Notes: generated by a model from the letters alone, not told the origin. Numbered from the stretch's first letter, positions 16,712-27,416 are shown. The stretch is DNA of 64,000 nucleotides from Alteromonas sp. KUL106 (GCF_009811415.1 NZ_BLIG01000024.1:1-64000), one strand, 5' to 3'. Numbers and translations: made by a program.

Positions 16712-18804
16712 GCACTCAGTACCCAGCATTGATGGATCTTTCCTTTCCGGGAAAAATCTTCAGGTATCGTTTCACGTGTAATATTTTCTATCGATAGCCC
16801 AAGTTCACCGATTGCTTGCTCATCGAGCTTAAAGCCACGCTTGTTGTTGGAAAAAATAATTGTACCCTGCTCTTTTAAGCAAGCTTTCGCATCGGTAAGC
16901 ATTTTTATGTGGTCGCGCTGAACGTCCCACGTGCTTTGCATGCGTTTTGAATTTGAAAATGACGGTGGATCGATAAAAATTAAGTCGTATTTGCCTTTAT
17001 GGGTATTGAGCCACGTTGTACAGTCAGCCTGAATAAACGCATGAGGGCCCGTAAGCTTGTTGAGTGCCACGTTTTTCTTTGCCCATTCCAGATAGGTATT
17101 CGACATATCTACCGTTGTGACTGATTTTGCGCCGCCCATGGCAGCAAAAACAGACACACTGCCCGTGTAAGAGAAAAGGTTTAGCACATCTTTTCCGTGT
17201 GATAACGCCTTCACCTTTTGACGGGTATTACGATGATCTAAGAAAAGTCCGGTATCTAAATAATCTGTCAGATTTACCAAAAAGCGAGCGCCGTTTTCGA
17301 ACACTTCCATCATTTCGCCAGACTGATTTATTTTCTCGTATTGCTTTGTGCCTTTTTGCTGGGCGCGCACTTTTAAGGCAATTTGTTTAGGTGAAACACC
17401 TGTTATTGCAGGTAAATGAAGCAATACTTCTTGTAGACGTTTTCGCGATTTATCTTCCGATACCGTTTTCGGCGGAGCATACTCTTGTACTACGAGCCAA
17501 TCACCGTATCTATCTATTGCAACGTTATAATCAGGCAGATCCGCATCGTAAATACGATAACAGTTGGTATTAGCGTTTTTGATCCAGCCTTTCATACGCT
17601 TAAGGTTTTTCTTAAGCCGGTTGGCAAACTCGTGATTGCCAGCATCTTCACTAAACTGAACCGTGTTCTCGTCATTCAACACATAGTTTGCGAGGCGGCA
17701 TTCCAACTTACCATTGTTCATGGCGTAGTCTTTTGTTGCGCGAAGTTTTAATACGCGCAGCAGGTCGCGATTACTACTTAGCAGGGAAACATGCCAGCCT
17801 TTCCACGCCTCTTTGAAGCGCTTGCCCCAATCGCTAAACAACGGAATAAGCGACGTAAGTTCGCCTAAGCGTTCGCCATAGGGAGGATTTGATACCACGT
17901 AACCAGGCGTGGCTACGGGAGGAGACGATTTCGTTGCGTCTTGCTGTGAAAAAGAGATGTCGTTAAACACGCCTGCAAAATCTGCGTTAGCCTTTGCAAT
18001 GGCCACCATCTTACGGCTGTAATCGCCAGCGTAAATGCCACCACAGCTTGCCTTTTGAACAGAAATAGCGTGGTCAACCAGGTTCTCCCATAACTTTTCT
18101 TCATGGCCAAGCCATTGAGTAAAACCCCAATAGACACGCTTAATACCAGGCGCTATGTTTCGCGCAATGTAGGCGGCTTCAATAGCGATAGTGCCCGAAC
18201 CACACATTAAGTCTACCAGTGGTGCTTCGGTATTTTCTGTCCAGCCGCTGCGCATTAACATTGCACTAGCAATGTGTTCTTTAAGCGGCGCATCACCCGT
18301 TTCTTGTCTGTATGCGCGCTGGTGCAAACTCGCTCCAGCCAAGTCAATACCTATGATCACATTATCGCGGTGTAGCCTTGCATACACAGAGATATCTGGA
18401 TTTTTACGTTCTACTGAAGGGCGCGCTAATCCTTGCTCAACAAAAGAATCGACAATCGCGTCTTTAACACGCACCGCACCAAATTGCGTATTTTTAATCG
18501 CAAAGTTGGTTCCAATAAACTGTACAGATAATGTATGACGTGAATCCATTTGCATCTGCCAATCGATACCCATAGCAGTATCGTAAAGCGCATCAGCATC
18601 ACCGGCTTTACCAGACGCGAGCACCCAGACAACGCGATTAGCTAATCGCGACCACAAGCAAAGCTTATATGCGTCTTCCTTTGAGCCTTCGAACTGAATA
18701 GTGCCTGGCCCCTGTTTAATTTGCGCTTCAGGGCAGAGGTTCAGCACTTCTTGTTTTAATAGTTCGTCAAGACCGCGACTGGTCGTAACCAGAATAGTAT
18801 TCAT
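16708..18804 (-). CDS. rlmL: Bifunctional 23S rRNA methyltransferase RlmKL (m2G2445 / m7G2069)
   Basis: A 698-residue fusion enzyme. The N-terminal half has a THUMP domain (about 45-155) and an m2G methyltransferase domain with VVSNPPYGERLG (about 308). The C-terminal half has a second Rossmann methyltransferase (NLFSYTGSVSVFAAMGGA, about 540; LIFIDPPSFSNSKRM, about 607) that makes m7G2069. The length is similar to E. coli RlmKL (702). It is the first gene of the coupled rlmKL-glutaredoxin-uup set and lies 70 bases downstream of pyrD, across a hairpin at 18822-18853. Confidence 0.96.
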   Translation of the reverse strand: MNTILVTTSRGLDELLKQEVLNLCPEAQIKQGPGTIQFEGSKEDAYKLCLWSRLANRVVWVLASGKAGDADALYDTAMGIDWQMQMDSRHTLSVQFIGTNFAIKNTQFGAVRVKDAIVDSFVEQGLARPSVERKNPDISVYARLHRDNVIIGIDLAGASLHQRAYRQETGDAPLKEHIASAMLMRSGWTENTEAPLVDLMCGSGTIAIEAAYIARNIAPGIKRVYWGFTQWLGHEEKLWENLVDHAISVQKASCGGIYAGDYSRKMVAIAKANADFAGVFNDISFSQQDATKSSPPVATPGYVVSNPPYGERLGELTSLIPLFSDWGKRFKEAWKGWHVSLLSSNRDLLRVLKLRATKDYAMNNGKLECRLANYVLNDENTVQFSEDAGNHEFANRLKKNLKRMKGWIKNANTNCYRIYDADLPDYNVAIDRYGDWLVVQEYAPPKTVSEDKSRKRLQEVLLHLPAITGVSPKQIALKVRAQQKGTKQYEKINQSGEMMEVFENGARFLVNLTDYLDTGLFLDHRNTRQKVKALSHGKDVLNLFSYTGSVSVFAAMGGAKSVTTVDMSNTYLEWAKKNVALNKLTGPHAFIQADCTTWLNTHKGKYDLIFIDPPSFSNSKRMQSTWDVQRDHIKMLTDAKACLKEQGTIIFSNNKRGFKLDEQAIGELGLSIENITRETIPEDFSRKGKIHQCWVLSA

Positions 18805-18821
18805 TCATTTACCTGTGTTTG

Positions 18822-18853
18822 GTGTGCATGCGTTTATATAAAACCATGCACAC
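18822..18853. repeat. Hairpin between pyrD and rlmKL
   Basis: GTGTGCATG (18822-18830) pairs with CATGCACAC (18845-18853), extended by GTTT/AAAC inside with one bulge. No T-run follows on the minus strand, so it is not a classic terminator. It could be an operator or an RNA structure in a pyrD-rlmKL transcript. Confidence 0.55.
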
Positions 18854-18874
18854 GAGAGATTGTTTTCGGATGTA

Positions 18875-19882
18875 TTATAACGCGTTTACAATGCGTTTAA
18901 CGAGTGGCGGGCCTTGATAAATAAAAGCCGAATAGACTTGGACGAGAGATGCACCCGCATTGAGTCTGTCTTTTGCGGCTTGTGGCGAATCTATCCCTCC
19001 CACTCCGATTATCGGAATAGCACGATCAAGTGCTTTGCTTAGCTTGCGCGTGACATCTAGGCTCATTTCTGTCATGACAGAGCCGCTCAAGCCCCCCATT
19101 TCATCTGCGTGCTTGAGCCCCGCGACTGCATCACGGGATAGCGTAGTATTTGTGGCGATTACACCGTCCATCTTACTGTTGATAAGAGATGCAGCAATGC
19201 TGTCTATTTCAACATCGCTTAAATCTGGCGCAATCTTTATGAACAGCGGAACATATTTGCCATGGGTTTGCGTCAAAGTTTCCTGCGCCGCTTTTAGGCC
19301 AGCTAACAGCTTATCGAGTGCTTCGCCATACTGAAGATTTCTTAGACCTGGGGTATTGGGTGACGAAATATTGATCGTCACATAGCTAGCATAAGGATAA
19401 ACCTTGTTGAGGCATATTAGGTAATCTTCGAGCGCATTTGCCTCTTCGGTATCTTTATTTTTGCCGATGTTAATCCCAATTGGCCCTTTGAATTGTGACT
19501 TTTTCACTTGTTCAATGAGATGATCAACGCCTTTGTTATTAAAACCCATGCGGTTAATAATGGCATGTTTTTCAGGGATCCTGAATAAGCGAGGCTTCGG
19601 ATTGCCTGGTTGTGGGCGCGGAGTAACGGTACCAATTTCAACAAAACCGAACCCCATACTAGCAAAGGCATCAATGCAATCGCCGTTTTTATCCAGTCCA
19701 GCGGCGAGTCCTACGGGATTATCAAATGTCATTCCAGCAACGGTGACGGGCTTTTTGATTGTGGGTGTGCTGTACATCCATTTCAGCGGTGTGTGTTGTG
19801 TCTTGTTTAACCAGTTAATGGTGAAATCGTGACTTTTTTCAGGTTCGCACTGAAGTAAGAGTTTTTGCACTAAAGATTGCAT
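18875..19882 (-). CDS. pyrD: Dihydroorotate dehydrogenase (quinone), class 2
   Basis: A 335-residue membrane-associated FMN enzyme that oxidises dihydroorotate to orotate with quinone, in pyrimidine synthesis. The N-terminal helices ([15 protein letters not shown]) are the class 2 quinone-site extension. The barrel shows [15 protein letters not shown], the catalytic Ser in [11 protein letters not shown] (about 174), [10 protein letters not shown] and the phosphate-binding GVGGI near residue 287. Length and motifs match E. coli PyrD (336). It lies upstream of rlmKL, as in enterobacteria, where other genes separate them. Confidence 0.97.
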   Translation of the reverse strand: MQSLVQKLLLQCEPEKSHDFTINWLNKTQHTPLKWMYSTPTIKKPVTVAGMTFDNPVGLAAGLDKNGDCIDAFASMGFGFVEIGTVTPRPQPGNPKPRLFRIPEKHAIINRMGFNNKGVDHLIEQVKKSQFKGPIGINIGKNKDTEEANALEDYLICLNKVYPYASYVTINISSPNTPGLRNLQYGEALDKLLAGLKAAQETLTQTHGKYVPLFIKIAPDLSDVEIDSIAASLINSKMDGVIATNTTLSRDAVAGLKHADEMGGLSGSVMTEMSLDVTRKLSKALDRAIPIIGVGGIDSPQAAKDRLNAGASLVQVYSAFIYQGPPLVKRIVNAL

Positions 19883-20005
19883 GTTTGTGTTAACACTCGC
19901 TCATTAAGGGCTAGGATTATTGTTTGTGTTTGCGGCACCGAAATTCAGTACTTTTATATAAACACAGCTGCGAGAGTTGGCAGCATTGAACACCCAGCCA
20001 ATAAA

Positions 20006-20026
20006 AAGCCCTGATTAACAGGGCTT
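20006..20026 (-). terminator. Terminator after glutamate dehydrogenase
   Basis: AAGCCCTG (20006-20013) pairs with CAGGGCTT (20019-20026). On the minus strand the stem is followed by TTTTATT, 23 bases past the stop of the gene at 20049. Confidence 0.88.
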
Positions 20027-20048
20027 ACATCATTAAGGTACGGGTATT

Positions 20049-23000
20049 CTAATGGTTAGACTTCACGCTTAAAAGCATCAATTCACGTAAAGCGACAGAA
20101 AATTTCGCAAATTCGTGTGTTGTACTGGTCTTAAACTCAGACATCATGTGATACCAGCGTTTAAGCAGAACTTGATTGCTTTCAATCCACTCGTCTAGAA
20201 TTTGGTCAGCATCGCTTAAGTCTTTCCGTGAAGCCAGCAAATTAGCGGCAATGGAACGCTGCTGCCAGTCAAGCTCTTCTCGGTAAGATGCACGTGCAAG
20301 TGCCTGCCAGTGGTTGCTTACCGCCTGATTGTTTATTTGGTCCAGGAACCAATGAAGCTCTAAACGGTAACCTAACTGATAGTATAGCTTTGCGACCACG
20401 TCGGTATCATGCTTGTCAGCTTCCACTATTTGCGCAAGATCGAAGCTTGAGAACATGTTTGAGAAACTAGCCACTTGATAAGCGATATCCTCCGGCACAC
20501 CCTTGTCGATATATTTTTGCGTCGCGGCTTCAAGCTGCGCATATTCGCTTTTAACAAGATATTGCTGTAAGTTTTTCGACAAAGTATCAAAAGTACCGCG
20601 GTAGCTTGCAATGGCCTCTTCAATTGTTTGCGCTTTGTTGCCATGGCGTATATACCAGCGTGCGGCACGGCGCATAATTCTGCGCGCTTCATCCAGCATC
20701 TTCAACTGTAGTTGAGCAGGAATAACGTTATCGAGTTCTTCAATACGTGCCCAGAGGGTTTTCATGTTGAATATGCCGTGGACAATAGCGTAAGCATCTG
20801 CAATCTCGCTCACACTTGCGCCGGTTTCTTCTTGCATCCTGAAAACAAAATTAAGGCCCATATCGTTAACCATATTGTTTGTTAACTTAGTGGCTATAAT
20901 TTCGCTTCGCAGGGGATGCTGCTGCATATGCGTAGCAAACTTTTCGCGAAGAATTGATGGGAACGCTTCAACCAATAGCTTACCGTGATAAGGGTTATCA
21001 GTGATTTCAGGAATGTTAAGCGCGTCTTTTAGCACCATTTTACCGTAGGCTATCAGCACGCTCAATTCAGGGCGTGTTAACCCTTGATCAGTTGCTACGC
21101 GGTCTGAAATCTCATCATCAGTTGGGATGAATTCCAACTCACGATTTAGCTGCCCCTCACGCTCTAGACCGTGAATAAAGCGTAGTTGCTCTTTAAGCTG
21201 TTTAACCCCTGCAAGCTCAGTGATGGAAATGGATTGAGTTTGACGATAACAATCCTCTATCACAATACGACTCACGTCATCCGTCATATCGTAAAGAAGT
21301 TTATTGCGCTGTTTGAGGGTTAATTCACCGTCGTTCACGAGGCTATTAAGCAAGATTTTGATATTCACTTCATTATCTGAACAGTCAACACCGCCTACAT
21401 TATCGATAAAGTCAGTGTTAACGCGGCCGCCGTTAGACGCATATTCTATACGTCCTAATTGCGTTAAGCCTAAGTTACCGCCCTCGCCCACAATTTTCGC
21501 CTGGACATCGCGCCCATTTACACGCAAGTCATCGTTAGCGCGGTCGCCCACATCGGAATGAGATTCTTTCTTGCTCTTAATATACGTACCAATGCCGCCG
21601 TTCCACAGAAGGTCCACAGGCATCTTTAAGATATTATGAATAAGCTCGTTAGGCGTCATGGTAAGTTGACGCGTACCTAACCACTTTTTCATTTCAGGCG
21701 TAAGCTTAATCGACTTGGATGCGCGGCTAAATACGCCACCTCCTTTCGAAATCAGCTTACTGTCATAATCTTCCCAACTCAGGCTTGGGTTTTCAAACAG
21801 ACGCTGACGCTCTTTATAACTGGCTGCCGCATCAGGACTTGGATCAAAGAAAATATGCAGATGGTTAAATGCTGCAATAAGGCGCGTATGTTTTGAAAGC
21901 AGCATCCCGTTTCCAAATACGTCACCCGCCATATCACCCACACCGACGCACGTGAAGTCCGTAGTTTGACAGTCTATACCGATTTCACGGAAATGGCGTT
22001 TAACCGATTCCCATCCACCGCGTGCAGTAATTCCCATTTTTTTATGGTCGTATCCGATACTTCCGCCAGAAGCAAACGCATCGCCAAGCCAGAAACCAAA
22101 CTCCTCAGCAATGCCGTTGGCAATATCAGAGAAAGTTGCGGTACCTTTGTCAGCAGCCACAACGAGATACGGGTCGTCATCATCAAGGCGGACGACATCC
22201 CTTGGCGGAACAATTTCGCCGTTAATAATATTGTCGGTAATATCAAGTAAACTGGTAATAAAAATGCGATAACACGCTTGGCCTTCCGCTTGAACAGCCG
22301 CGCGCCCTTCACCTACAGGCAAGTTTTTACAAACGAAACCGCCTTTTGCACCCACAGGAACAATCACGGTATTCTTAACTTGCTGCGCCTTAACCAACCC
22401 CAGTACTTCTGTTCTAAAATCTTCCTGACGGTCTGACCAACGCAACCCACCACGAGCAACTTTACCGCCTCGCAAATGCACACCTTCTACACGAGGACTA
22501 TAGACGAAAATTTCGAACTTGGGCAGCGGAAGCGGCATCTCAGGAATAAGTTCTGGCAACATTTTAAACGATACGTAAGATTTTTCGTTACCGGCTTCAT
22601 CTGGCTGATAGAAGTTTGTACGTAACGTAGCTGACATCATATCTAGATAACGACGAATAATGCGGTCATCATCCAAATTACTCACATTATCCAACTGCAC
22701 TTTAATATCTTCTAAAAGCGCTTCTTCTTTCTTGACGTTGCGTTTCTTTTTGGGATTAAAACGTAGGTCAAAGAAATCAACTAATAAACGGGCTATGTCG
22801 GGATAGTTCGACAATGTATTAGCAATATAATCGCGGCTGAAGGAACTGCCTGTTTGACGCATGTATTTAGCGTAGGCGCGCAAAATTGTCACCTTTCGCC
22901 CGGTCATGTTTGCGCCGAGAATTAAGCGGTTAAATGCATCGTCTTCTAACGTCTTGGTCCATACTTTCGCAAACGCGTCTTGGAACAACAGCTGCGCATT

Positions 23001-24887
23001 CTCCATATCAAAATGCTGACCACTTTTGTGCAGCATGGTGAAGTCCATCACCCAATTGCGCTCACCCTCTGAACAAGTCACTTTGTAGGGACTTTCATCA
23101 ATTACGCGTAACCCAAAATTCTCCAGCATAGGCAGAACGTCAGATAAGTGAATAGGCTCTGCACGATGAAAAAGCTTAAGCTTAACGACTTGGCTATCAG
23201 CGTCCTCTTCTTGTGGACGGTAAAAGAGCATATCAAGCGTATGGCTATCGTTTAACATTTCGAGTTTGCCAATATCGACAAGCGCCGCTGATGGAAGATT
23301 GTGTTCCATATAGCTTCGAGAGAATGCATTATTATATTTACGCTCAAGCGCTTTGCCAGATGCCTCTCCGTGAGCTGCAGAAATTGCAGAAGCTAATCTA
23401 TCATTCCACGTTTTGGTCAACTCAATTATATTTTGCTCTATTTCCTTCACATCGAATTCCGCATTGTTATCGTTGACTCGTGCAATGTAGTGCGTGCGGG
23501 CATACACAGACTCTGAGAAAAACGTGGTGAATTCCACTTCTTCAGTCGCTCCTAACGATGCTTTCAGAAGCGCTTGGGTCTCTTTTCTTAGCTGAGTGTT
23601 GTAGCGCTCTCTTGGTACAAATACCATGCATGAGAAAAAACGTCCGAAGATATCTTTACGAATAAACAAACGAGAGATACCTCTCTCTTGCATCTGAAAG
23701 ATGCCCATGACAATTTGCGCTAACTCTTCAGCCGGTGTTTGAAGTAACTCATCACGGGGGTACGTTTCTATAATATTCGCAAACGCTTTGTAAGCATGAG
23801 TGCCTGGCTCAAAGCCAGAGAGTTCACAAATGCGCTTTATCTTTTCTCGAAGTATTGGCAGTTGCGTCACGCTATTGTTGTAGAACGATGCCGAGTACAA
23901 GCCCAGGAAGCGATGTTCGCCCACTACCTGACCGTCTTTATTGAATACCTTAACGCCAACATAATCCATAAAGGCCGGGCGATGGACTCGTGCCCGAGAA
24001 TTTGTTTTCGTTAAAATCAATGGATTCTTACTCAAAGCCTCTGCTCTTGCAGATGCCGGTAAACGAGACAATAGGCGTTCACGGTCATTAATTGAATTTT
24101 TTAATAACCCGAGACTTGTTTCATTTTTAGGTATCCATCTATGATCGCCTTCAATCGCTTTTACATCGTAATAGCGATAGCCCATCATGGTGAAGTTGTG
24201 GTCGCTTAGCCACTCCAGATACGCTTTCGTTTGATTTTTCGCTTCCGCTGATACTGGCCAATTGAATTTCGCGTAATTATCAATGACGTCTCTCAGGGTA
24301 TTAGTCATACCTTGCCAGTCTTGTACCGCTAGCGACACTTCATCAACCACAGAATGAAGTTCTTTTGTTAGCGCTTCAATATCTTTTTTTGATGTTTGGG
24401 TATCAATCTCAATAAAAATTACCGTTTCTTTCTTGGCACCTTCAATCGATTTGCCAGGCTCTACAAACGCCTCTACTTTGTTCGTATCGTCTCGCTTAAT
24501 ACCAATGGGGCTGTGTAGAAATAAGTGTGCAGTAATGTTCAACTTGTTCAACAACATGCGTACAGAGTCAACTAAAAACGGCATGTCAGATACTATTATC
24601 TCGACGATAGTGTGGCTTGAATGCCACCCATGCTTTGCTATTTCTGGGTTGAATACGCGTATATATGGAGCGCTGTTGTCAAATTTTGCAAGACCGTTCC
24701 ACAAGCTGAGTGTTGCACCATAAAGGTCGCTGTCGTTGCGATTTTCTAAATCATCGCTTGAAATATTTTTATACAACAGACGTCCGAATTGCTGCACAAG
24801 AGACTTCTGCTTGGTATCTACCTTTTTATCAATAAGTGCAAATACGTTATCTAGCAGTACTGAGTGTCGCTGTGAGGTGACTGTCAT
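20049..24887 (-). CDS. gdhB: NAD-dependent glutamate dehydrogenase, 180-kDa type
   Basis: A 1612-residue enzyme that deaminates glutamate to 2-oxoglutarate with NAD, feeding amino-acid carbon into the TCA cycle. It matches the large bacterial GDH family: N-terminal ACT-like regulatory segments (about 1-400), a central catalytic domain with GGKVARGGLRWSDR (about 820), VPVGAKGGFVCKN and GVGDMAGDVFGNGMLLS (about 960), and a long helical C-terminus. The size is as in Pseudomonas GdhB and Streptomyces GDH. A ribosome binding site (AAGG) precedes the ATG. It is monocistronic with its own terminator. The 195 bases upstream hold a 7+6+7 inverted repeat at 24912-24931. Confidence 0.96.
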   Translation of the reverse strand: MTVTSQRHSVLLDNVFALIDKKVDTKQKSLVQQFGRLLYKNISSDDLENRNDSDLYGATLSLWNGLAKFDNSAPYIRVFNPEIAKHGWHSSHTIVEIIVSDMPFLVDSVRMLLNKLNITAHLFLHSPIGIKRDDTNKVEAFVEPGKSIEGAKKETVIFIEIDTQTSKKDIEALTKELHSVVDEVSLAVQDWQGMTNTLRDVIDNYAKFNWPVSAEAKNQTKAYLEWLSDHNFTMMGYRYYDVKAIEGDHRWIPKNETSLGLLKNSINDRERLLSRLPASARAEALSKNPLILTKTNSRARVHRPAFMDYVGVKVFNKDGQVVGEHRFLGLYSASFYNNSVTQLPILREKIKRICELSGFEPGTHAYKAFANIIETYPRDELLQTPAEELAQIVMGIFQMQERGISRLFIRKDIFGRFFSCMVFVPRERYNTQLRKETQALLKASLGATEEVEFTTFFSESVYARTHYIARVNDNNAEFDVKEIEQNIIELTKTWNDRLASAISAAHGEASGKALERKYNNAFSRSYMEHNLPSAALVDIGKLEMLNDSHTLDMLFYRPQEEDADSQVVKLKLFHRAEPIHLSDVLPMLENFGLRVIDESPYKVTCSEGERNWVMDFTMLHKSGQHFDMENAQLLFQDAFAKVWTKTLEDDAFNRLILGANMTGRKVTILRAYAKYMRQTGSSFSRDYIANTLSNYPDIARLLVDFFDLRFNPKKKRNVKKEEALLEDIKVQLDNVSNLDDDRIIRRYLDMMSATLRTNFYQPDEAGNEKSYVSFKMLPELIPEMPLPLPKFEIFVYSPRVEGVHLRGGKVARGGLRWSDRQEDFRTEVLGLVKAQQVKNTVIVPVGAKGGFVCKNLPVGEGRAAVQAEGQACYRIFITSLLDITDNIINGEIVPPRDVVRLDDDDPYLVVAADKGTATFSDIANGIAEEFGFWLGDAFASGGSIGYDHKKMGITARGGWESVKRHFREIGIDCQTTDFTCVGVGDMAGDVFGNGMLLSKHTRLIAAFNHLHIFFDPSPDAAASYKERQRLFENPSLSWEDYDSKLISKGGGVFSRASKSIKLTPEMKKWLGTRQLTMTPNELIHNILKMPVDLLWNGGIGTYIKSKKESHSDVGDRANDDLRVNGRDVQAKIVGEGGNLGLTQLGRIEYASNGGRVNTDFIDNVGGVDCSDNEVNIKILLNSLVNDGELTLKQRNKLLYDMTDDVSRIVIEDCYRQTQSISITELAGVKQLKEQLRFIHGLEREGQLNRELEFIPTDDEISDRVATDQGLTRPELSVLIAYGKMVLKDALNIPEITDNPYHGKLLVEAFPSILREKFATHMQQHPLRSEIIATKLTNNMVNDMGLNFVFRMQEETGASVSEIADAYAIVHGIFNMKTLWARIEELDNVIPAQLQLKMLDEARRIMRRAARWYIRHGNKAQTIEEAIASYRGTFDTLSKNLQQYLVKSEYAQLEAATQKYIDKGVPEDIAYQVASFSNMFSSFDLAQIVEADKHDTDVVAKLYYQLGYRLELHWFLDQINNQAVSNHWQALARASYREELDWQQRSIAANLLASRKDLSDADQILDEWIESNQVLLKRWYHMMSEFKTSTTHEFAKFSVALRELMLLSVKSNH

Positions 24888-24911
24888 TTGTTAACCTTTT
24901 TGAATGTCATA

Positions 24912-24931
24912 ATACCAATCTGATTTGGTAT
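24912..24931. repeat. Inverted repeat upstream of glutamate dehydrogenase
   Basis: ATACCAA (24912-24918) and TTGGTAT (24925-24931) are separated by TCTGAT, 25 bases before the gdhB start. It could be a regulator site or a remnant of an interspersed repeat; sequences of this kind are common between genes in marine Alteromonadales, as far as I recall. Confidence 0.5.
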
Positions 24932-25030
24932 AAGTGCCGAGTACCTAACTATTTTCTCTAATAAATGGCGCTAATGAAAGCCCATTTTTAACCTTATATT
25001 AACAGCATAGATAACTATGCAGAAAACACC

Positions 25031-25058
25031 CAAAAAAAAGGGCCAAAAGGCCCTTTTT
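25031..25058. terminator. Bidirectional terminator after the RND permease gene
   Basis: AAAAAGGGCC-AAAA-GGCCCTTTTTT, with A-run and T-run on both sides, lies 25 bases beyond the stop at 25083. It ends the envelope operon on the minus strand. Confidence 0.92.
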
Positions 25059-25082
25059 TATGCTTAGCTATGCAAAAATATT

Positions 25083-27401
25083 TTATGCATTAGGGTCGTT
25101 TCTGTTCCACCACAAGAATCTCGCTAGCGCCGGTAGTACGATTATTGCGCCAAGCATGTTCACGACGAACATGAAAGTAAGCAATATCCCCATGTCCATT
25201 TGGAATTTAAGCGAAGAAAACACCCATGTGCTCACGCCAATTGCTAGCGTGATACCCGTAAACAGAACCGCACTTCCTCGCTCTTTCAAGGCAGCGAAAT
25301 AGGCTTCCTGAACGGTTGCGCCTTTCTTCAACATTAAGCTCTTGGTAGAGAGGATATAAATACCATAGTCCACACCAATACCCACGCCGAGTGCGATAAC
25401 TGGCAAGGTAGAAACGGTGAGGCCAATTTGAAGGTATGTCATTAGCGCTTGCGCGAGCACAGACACCACGTAAAGCGGTATCACCACTACCAGAGTTGCG
25501 CGCAGGGAACGGAAACTAATAAGACATAACGCAATCACAGCGCCAAAGACATAAAGCATCATTGGGTCTTGCGCAGCACTTACCGCCTCGTTAGTCGCGG
25601 CCATCACGCCAACGGGCCCTGAAGCCAGGCTGAACTTCATATCGTCGGTTTGATATTCATCGCGATATGCCTTAACCGCATCAACCACGCGAGAAATTGT
25701 TTCCGCTTTGTGGTCTTCCATAAACAGGATAATTGGCATAACAGAGCAATCGCCGTTAAGTAGACCAGATGAAGTAGGTACGCGGGAAATAGCCTGTACT
25801 AGCGTTTGCTGATTACGCGGAAGCACCTGCCACTTGACGTTACCTTCGTTATAGCCCGCGTTAACAATTTTTGCGACAGAGGCTAACGATACGGCAGACT
25901 GCACGCCCTCGACGTTCTCCATTTTCCACTGGAAATCGTCCATGGCTTTCATGACACTGTGTGACGTACAAGCTTCAGGCGTGGTTTCTACCAGAATCGA
26001 AATATAGTCTACTGTTACCTCGTACTTATCAGTGATCAAAAACGTATCTTGGTTATAGCGAGACGTTTCATGAAGCGCAGGCGCGCCAGCATGCAGGTCA
26101 CCGATTTTCATGTTTTGTGCTTGGAAATGACCCAACACAAACAAGATAGCCGTAACGAGTAGAATGACAGCCGCAGGCTTTTTACGCGAGCATGCCGCAA
26201 TGATTTCCCAAAATTTGGAATTTTCGCTTTCCTTACCTGCAAATTTTTCCACGTATTTCTGGTCGAGTTTCAAGAAACTCATCAGGACAGGAAGCAGCAA
26301 TAGGTTGGTAAGAATAATAACCGCAACACCCATACTCGCAGTGATCGCCAGTTCACGGATGATACCGATATCGATAACAAGTAGTGTCATGAATCCCACA
26401 GTATCCGAAAGCAATGCGATACCGCCGGGCACGAGTAAGCTTCTGAATGCTGCCATCGACGCACGTTTCGCACCAATACCTGTCACAGCTTGCTTTTCAA
26501 CTGCGTTGATCATCTGCACACCATGGCTTACACCAATAGCAAATACCAGGAATGGAACCAGAATTGACATGGGGTCCATACCAAAACCAATAGAGGTCAA
26601 GAGCCCCAGCTGCCAAATAACCGCAATAATTGAACATACGAGCGGCAATAGGGTAAGCATGATACTGCGCGAGAAGAAGTACACCATAACTGCCGTAATT
26701 GCGATTGCTATGGCAAAAAACAGTAATACGTCTTTCGCACCGTCGGCCACATCACCAATCATCTTTGCGAAGCCAATAATATGAATAGACGTGTTCTCGT
26801 TCTCATACTGACCGCGCAGCTGTTCTTCAAGCTCTGCAGCCAAAGCCAGGGTGTTGAGTGGTTCGCCGGTTTGCGGGTCAATATCAAGCAATTGTGCAGT
26901 GACCATCGCACAGCTGTAATCACTGGATACTTGTCTTCCAACAATATTGGCTTTTTCCACGTTTGCAGCAACCAGTTCTAACGCTTCTGGGCTGGCTGAA
27001 TTAAAGTCAGCAGGTATTACAGGACCGCCAGCAAAGCCACCCTCTACGATTTCGGTAAAACGGGTCGACGGCGAGAAAAGGGATATGACAAGTGAACGGT
27101 TCACACCATTTATGAAGAAAAGTTGGTCATGAACATTCTTTAAAGTATCAAAGAAATTTTGATTATAAATATTATCGTTCTTGTCACATACTGAAACCAA
27201 AATATTATTGGCGCCACCAAAATCCTGGCGATGCTCAATGTAGGTTTTCATGTATTCATGGTTTAGCGGAATGTTTTTTTCAAAACCTGCATCTAAGCGC
27301 ATGTGAGAGGCTTGGTAACCTAGAAAGATCGTTGCAATGGCGAAAAGCGCCACCACAATTTTACGGTTCCCAAACACTAATTTTTCAAGAAAATGGGTCA
27401 T
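25083..27401 (-). CDS. RND superfamily permease (MMPL/SSD type)
   Basis: A 772-residue inner-membrane transporter with 12 predicted membrane segments: one near the N-terminus (about 14-30), a periplasmic domain (about 35-225), a five- to six-helix bundle (about 228-385), and the same arrangement repeated (helix about 410, periplasmic loop, bundle about 610-765). Motifs such as FAIGVSHGVQMINA and ALGVGIGVDYGIYILS are the proton-relay/SSD signatures of MMPL-like RND proteins. Such proteins move lipids or hydrophobic compounds. It is the last gene of the DUF1302-DUF1329-YCF48-RND cluster, 15 bases after the YCF48-like gene. No membrane-fusion protein is encoded nearby. Confidence 0.9.
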   Translation of the reverse strand: MTHFLEKLVFGNRKIVVALFAIATIFLGYQASHMRLDAGFEKNIPLNHEYMKTYIEHRQDFGGANNILVSVCDKNDNIYNQNFFDTLKNVHDQLFFINGVNRSLVISLFSPSTRFTEIVEGGFAGGPVIPADFNSASPEALELVAANVEKANIVGRQVSSDYSCAMVTAQLLDIDPQTGEPLNTLALAAELEEQLRGQYENENTSIHIIGFAKMIGDVADGAKDVLLFFAIAIAITAVMVYFFSRSIMLTLLPLVCSIIAVIWQLGLLTSIGFGMDPMSILVPFLVFAIGVSHGVQMINAVEKQAVTGIGAKRASMAAFRSLLVPGGIALLSDTVGFMTLLVIDIGIIRELAITASMGVAVIILTNLLLLPVLMSFLKLDQKYVEKFAGKESENSKFWEIIAACSRKKPAAVILLVTAILFVLGHFQAQNMKIGDLHAGAPALHETSRYNQDTFLITDKYEVTVDYISILVETTPEACTSHSVMKAMDDFQWKMENVEGVQSAVSLASVAKIVNAGYNEGNVKWQVLPRNQQTLVQAISRVPTSSGLLNGDCSVMPIILFMEDHKAETISRVVDAVKAYRDEYQTDDMKFSLASGPVGVMAATNEAVSAAQDPMMLYVFGAVIALCLISFRSLRATLVVVIPLYVVSVLAQALMTYLQIGLTVSTLPVIALGVGIGVDYGIYILSTKSLMLKKGATVQEAYFAALKERGSAVLFTGITLAIGVSTWVFSSLKFQMDMGILLTFMFVVNMLGAIIVLPALARFLWWNRNDPNA

Positions 27402-27416
27402 TGTTTTTATACTGCC

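Noticed and set aside
26164-26784. 206-codon plus-strand frame
   Set aside because: It lies wholly antisense inside the RND permease gene and looks like a shadow of membrane-helix codons.
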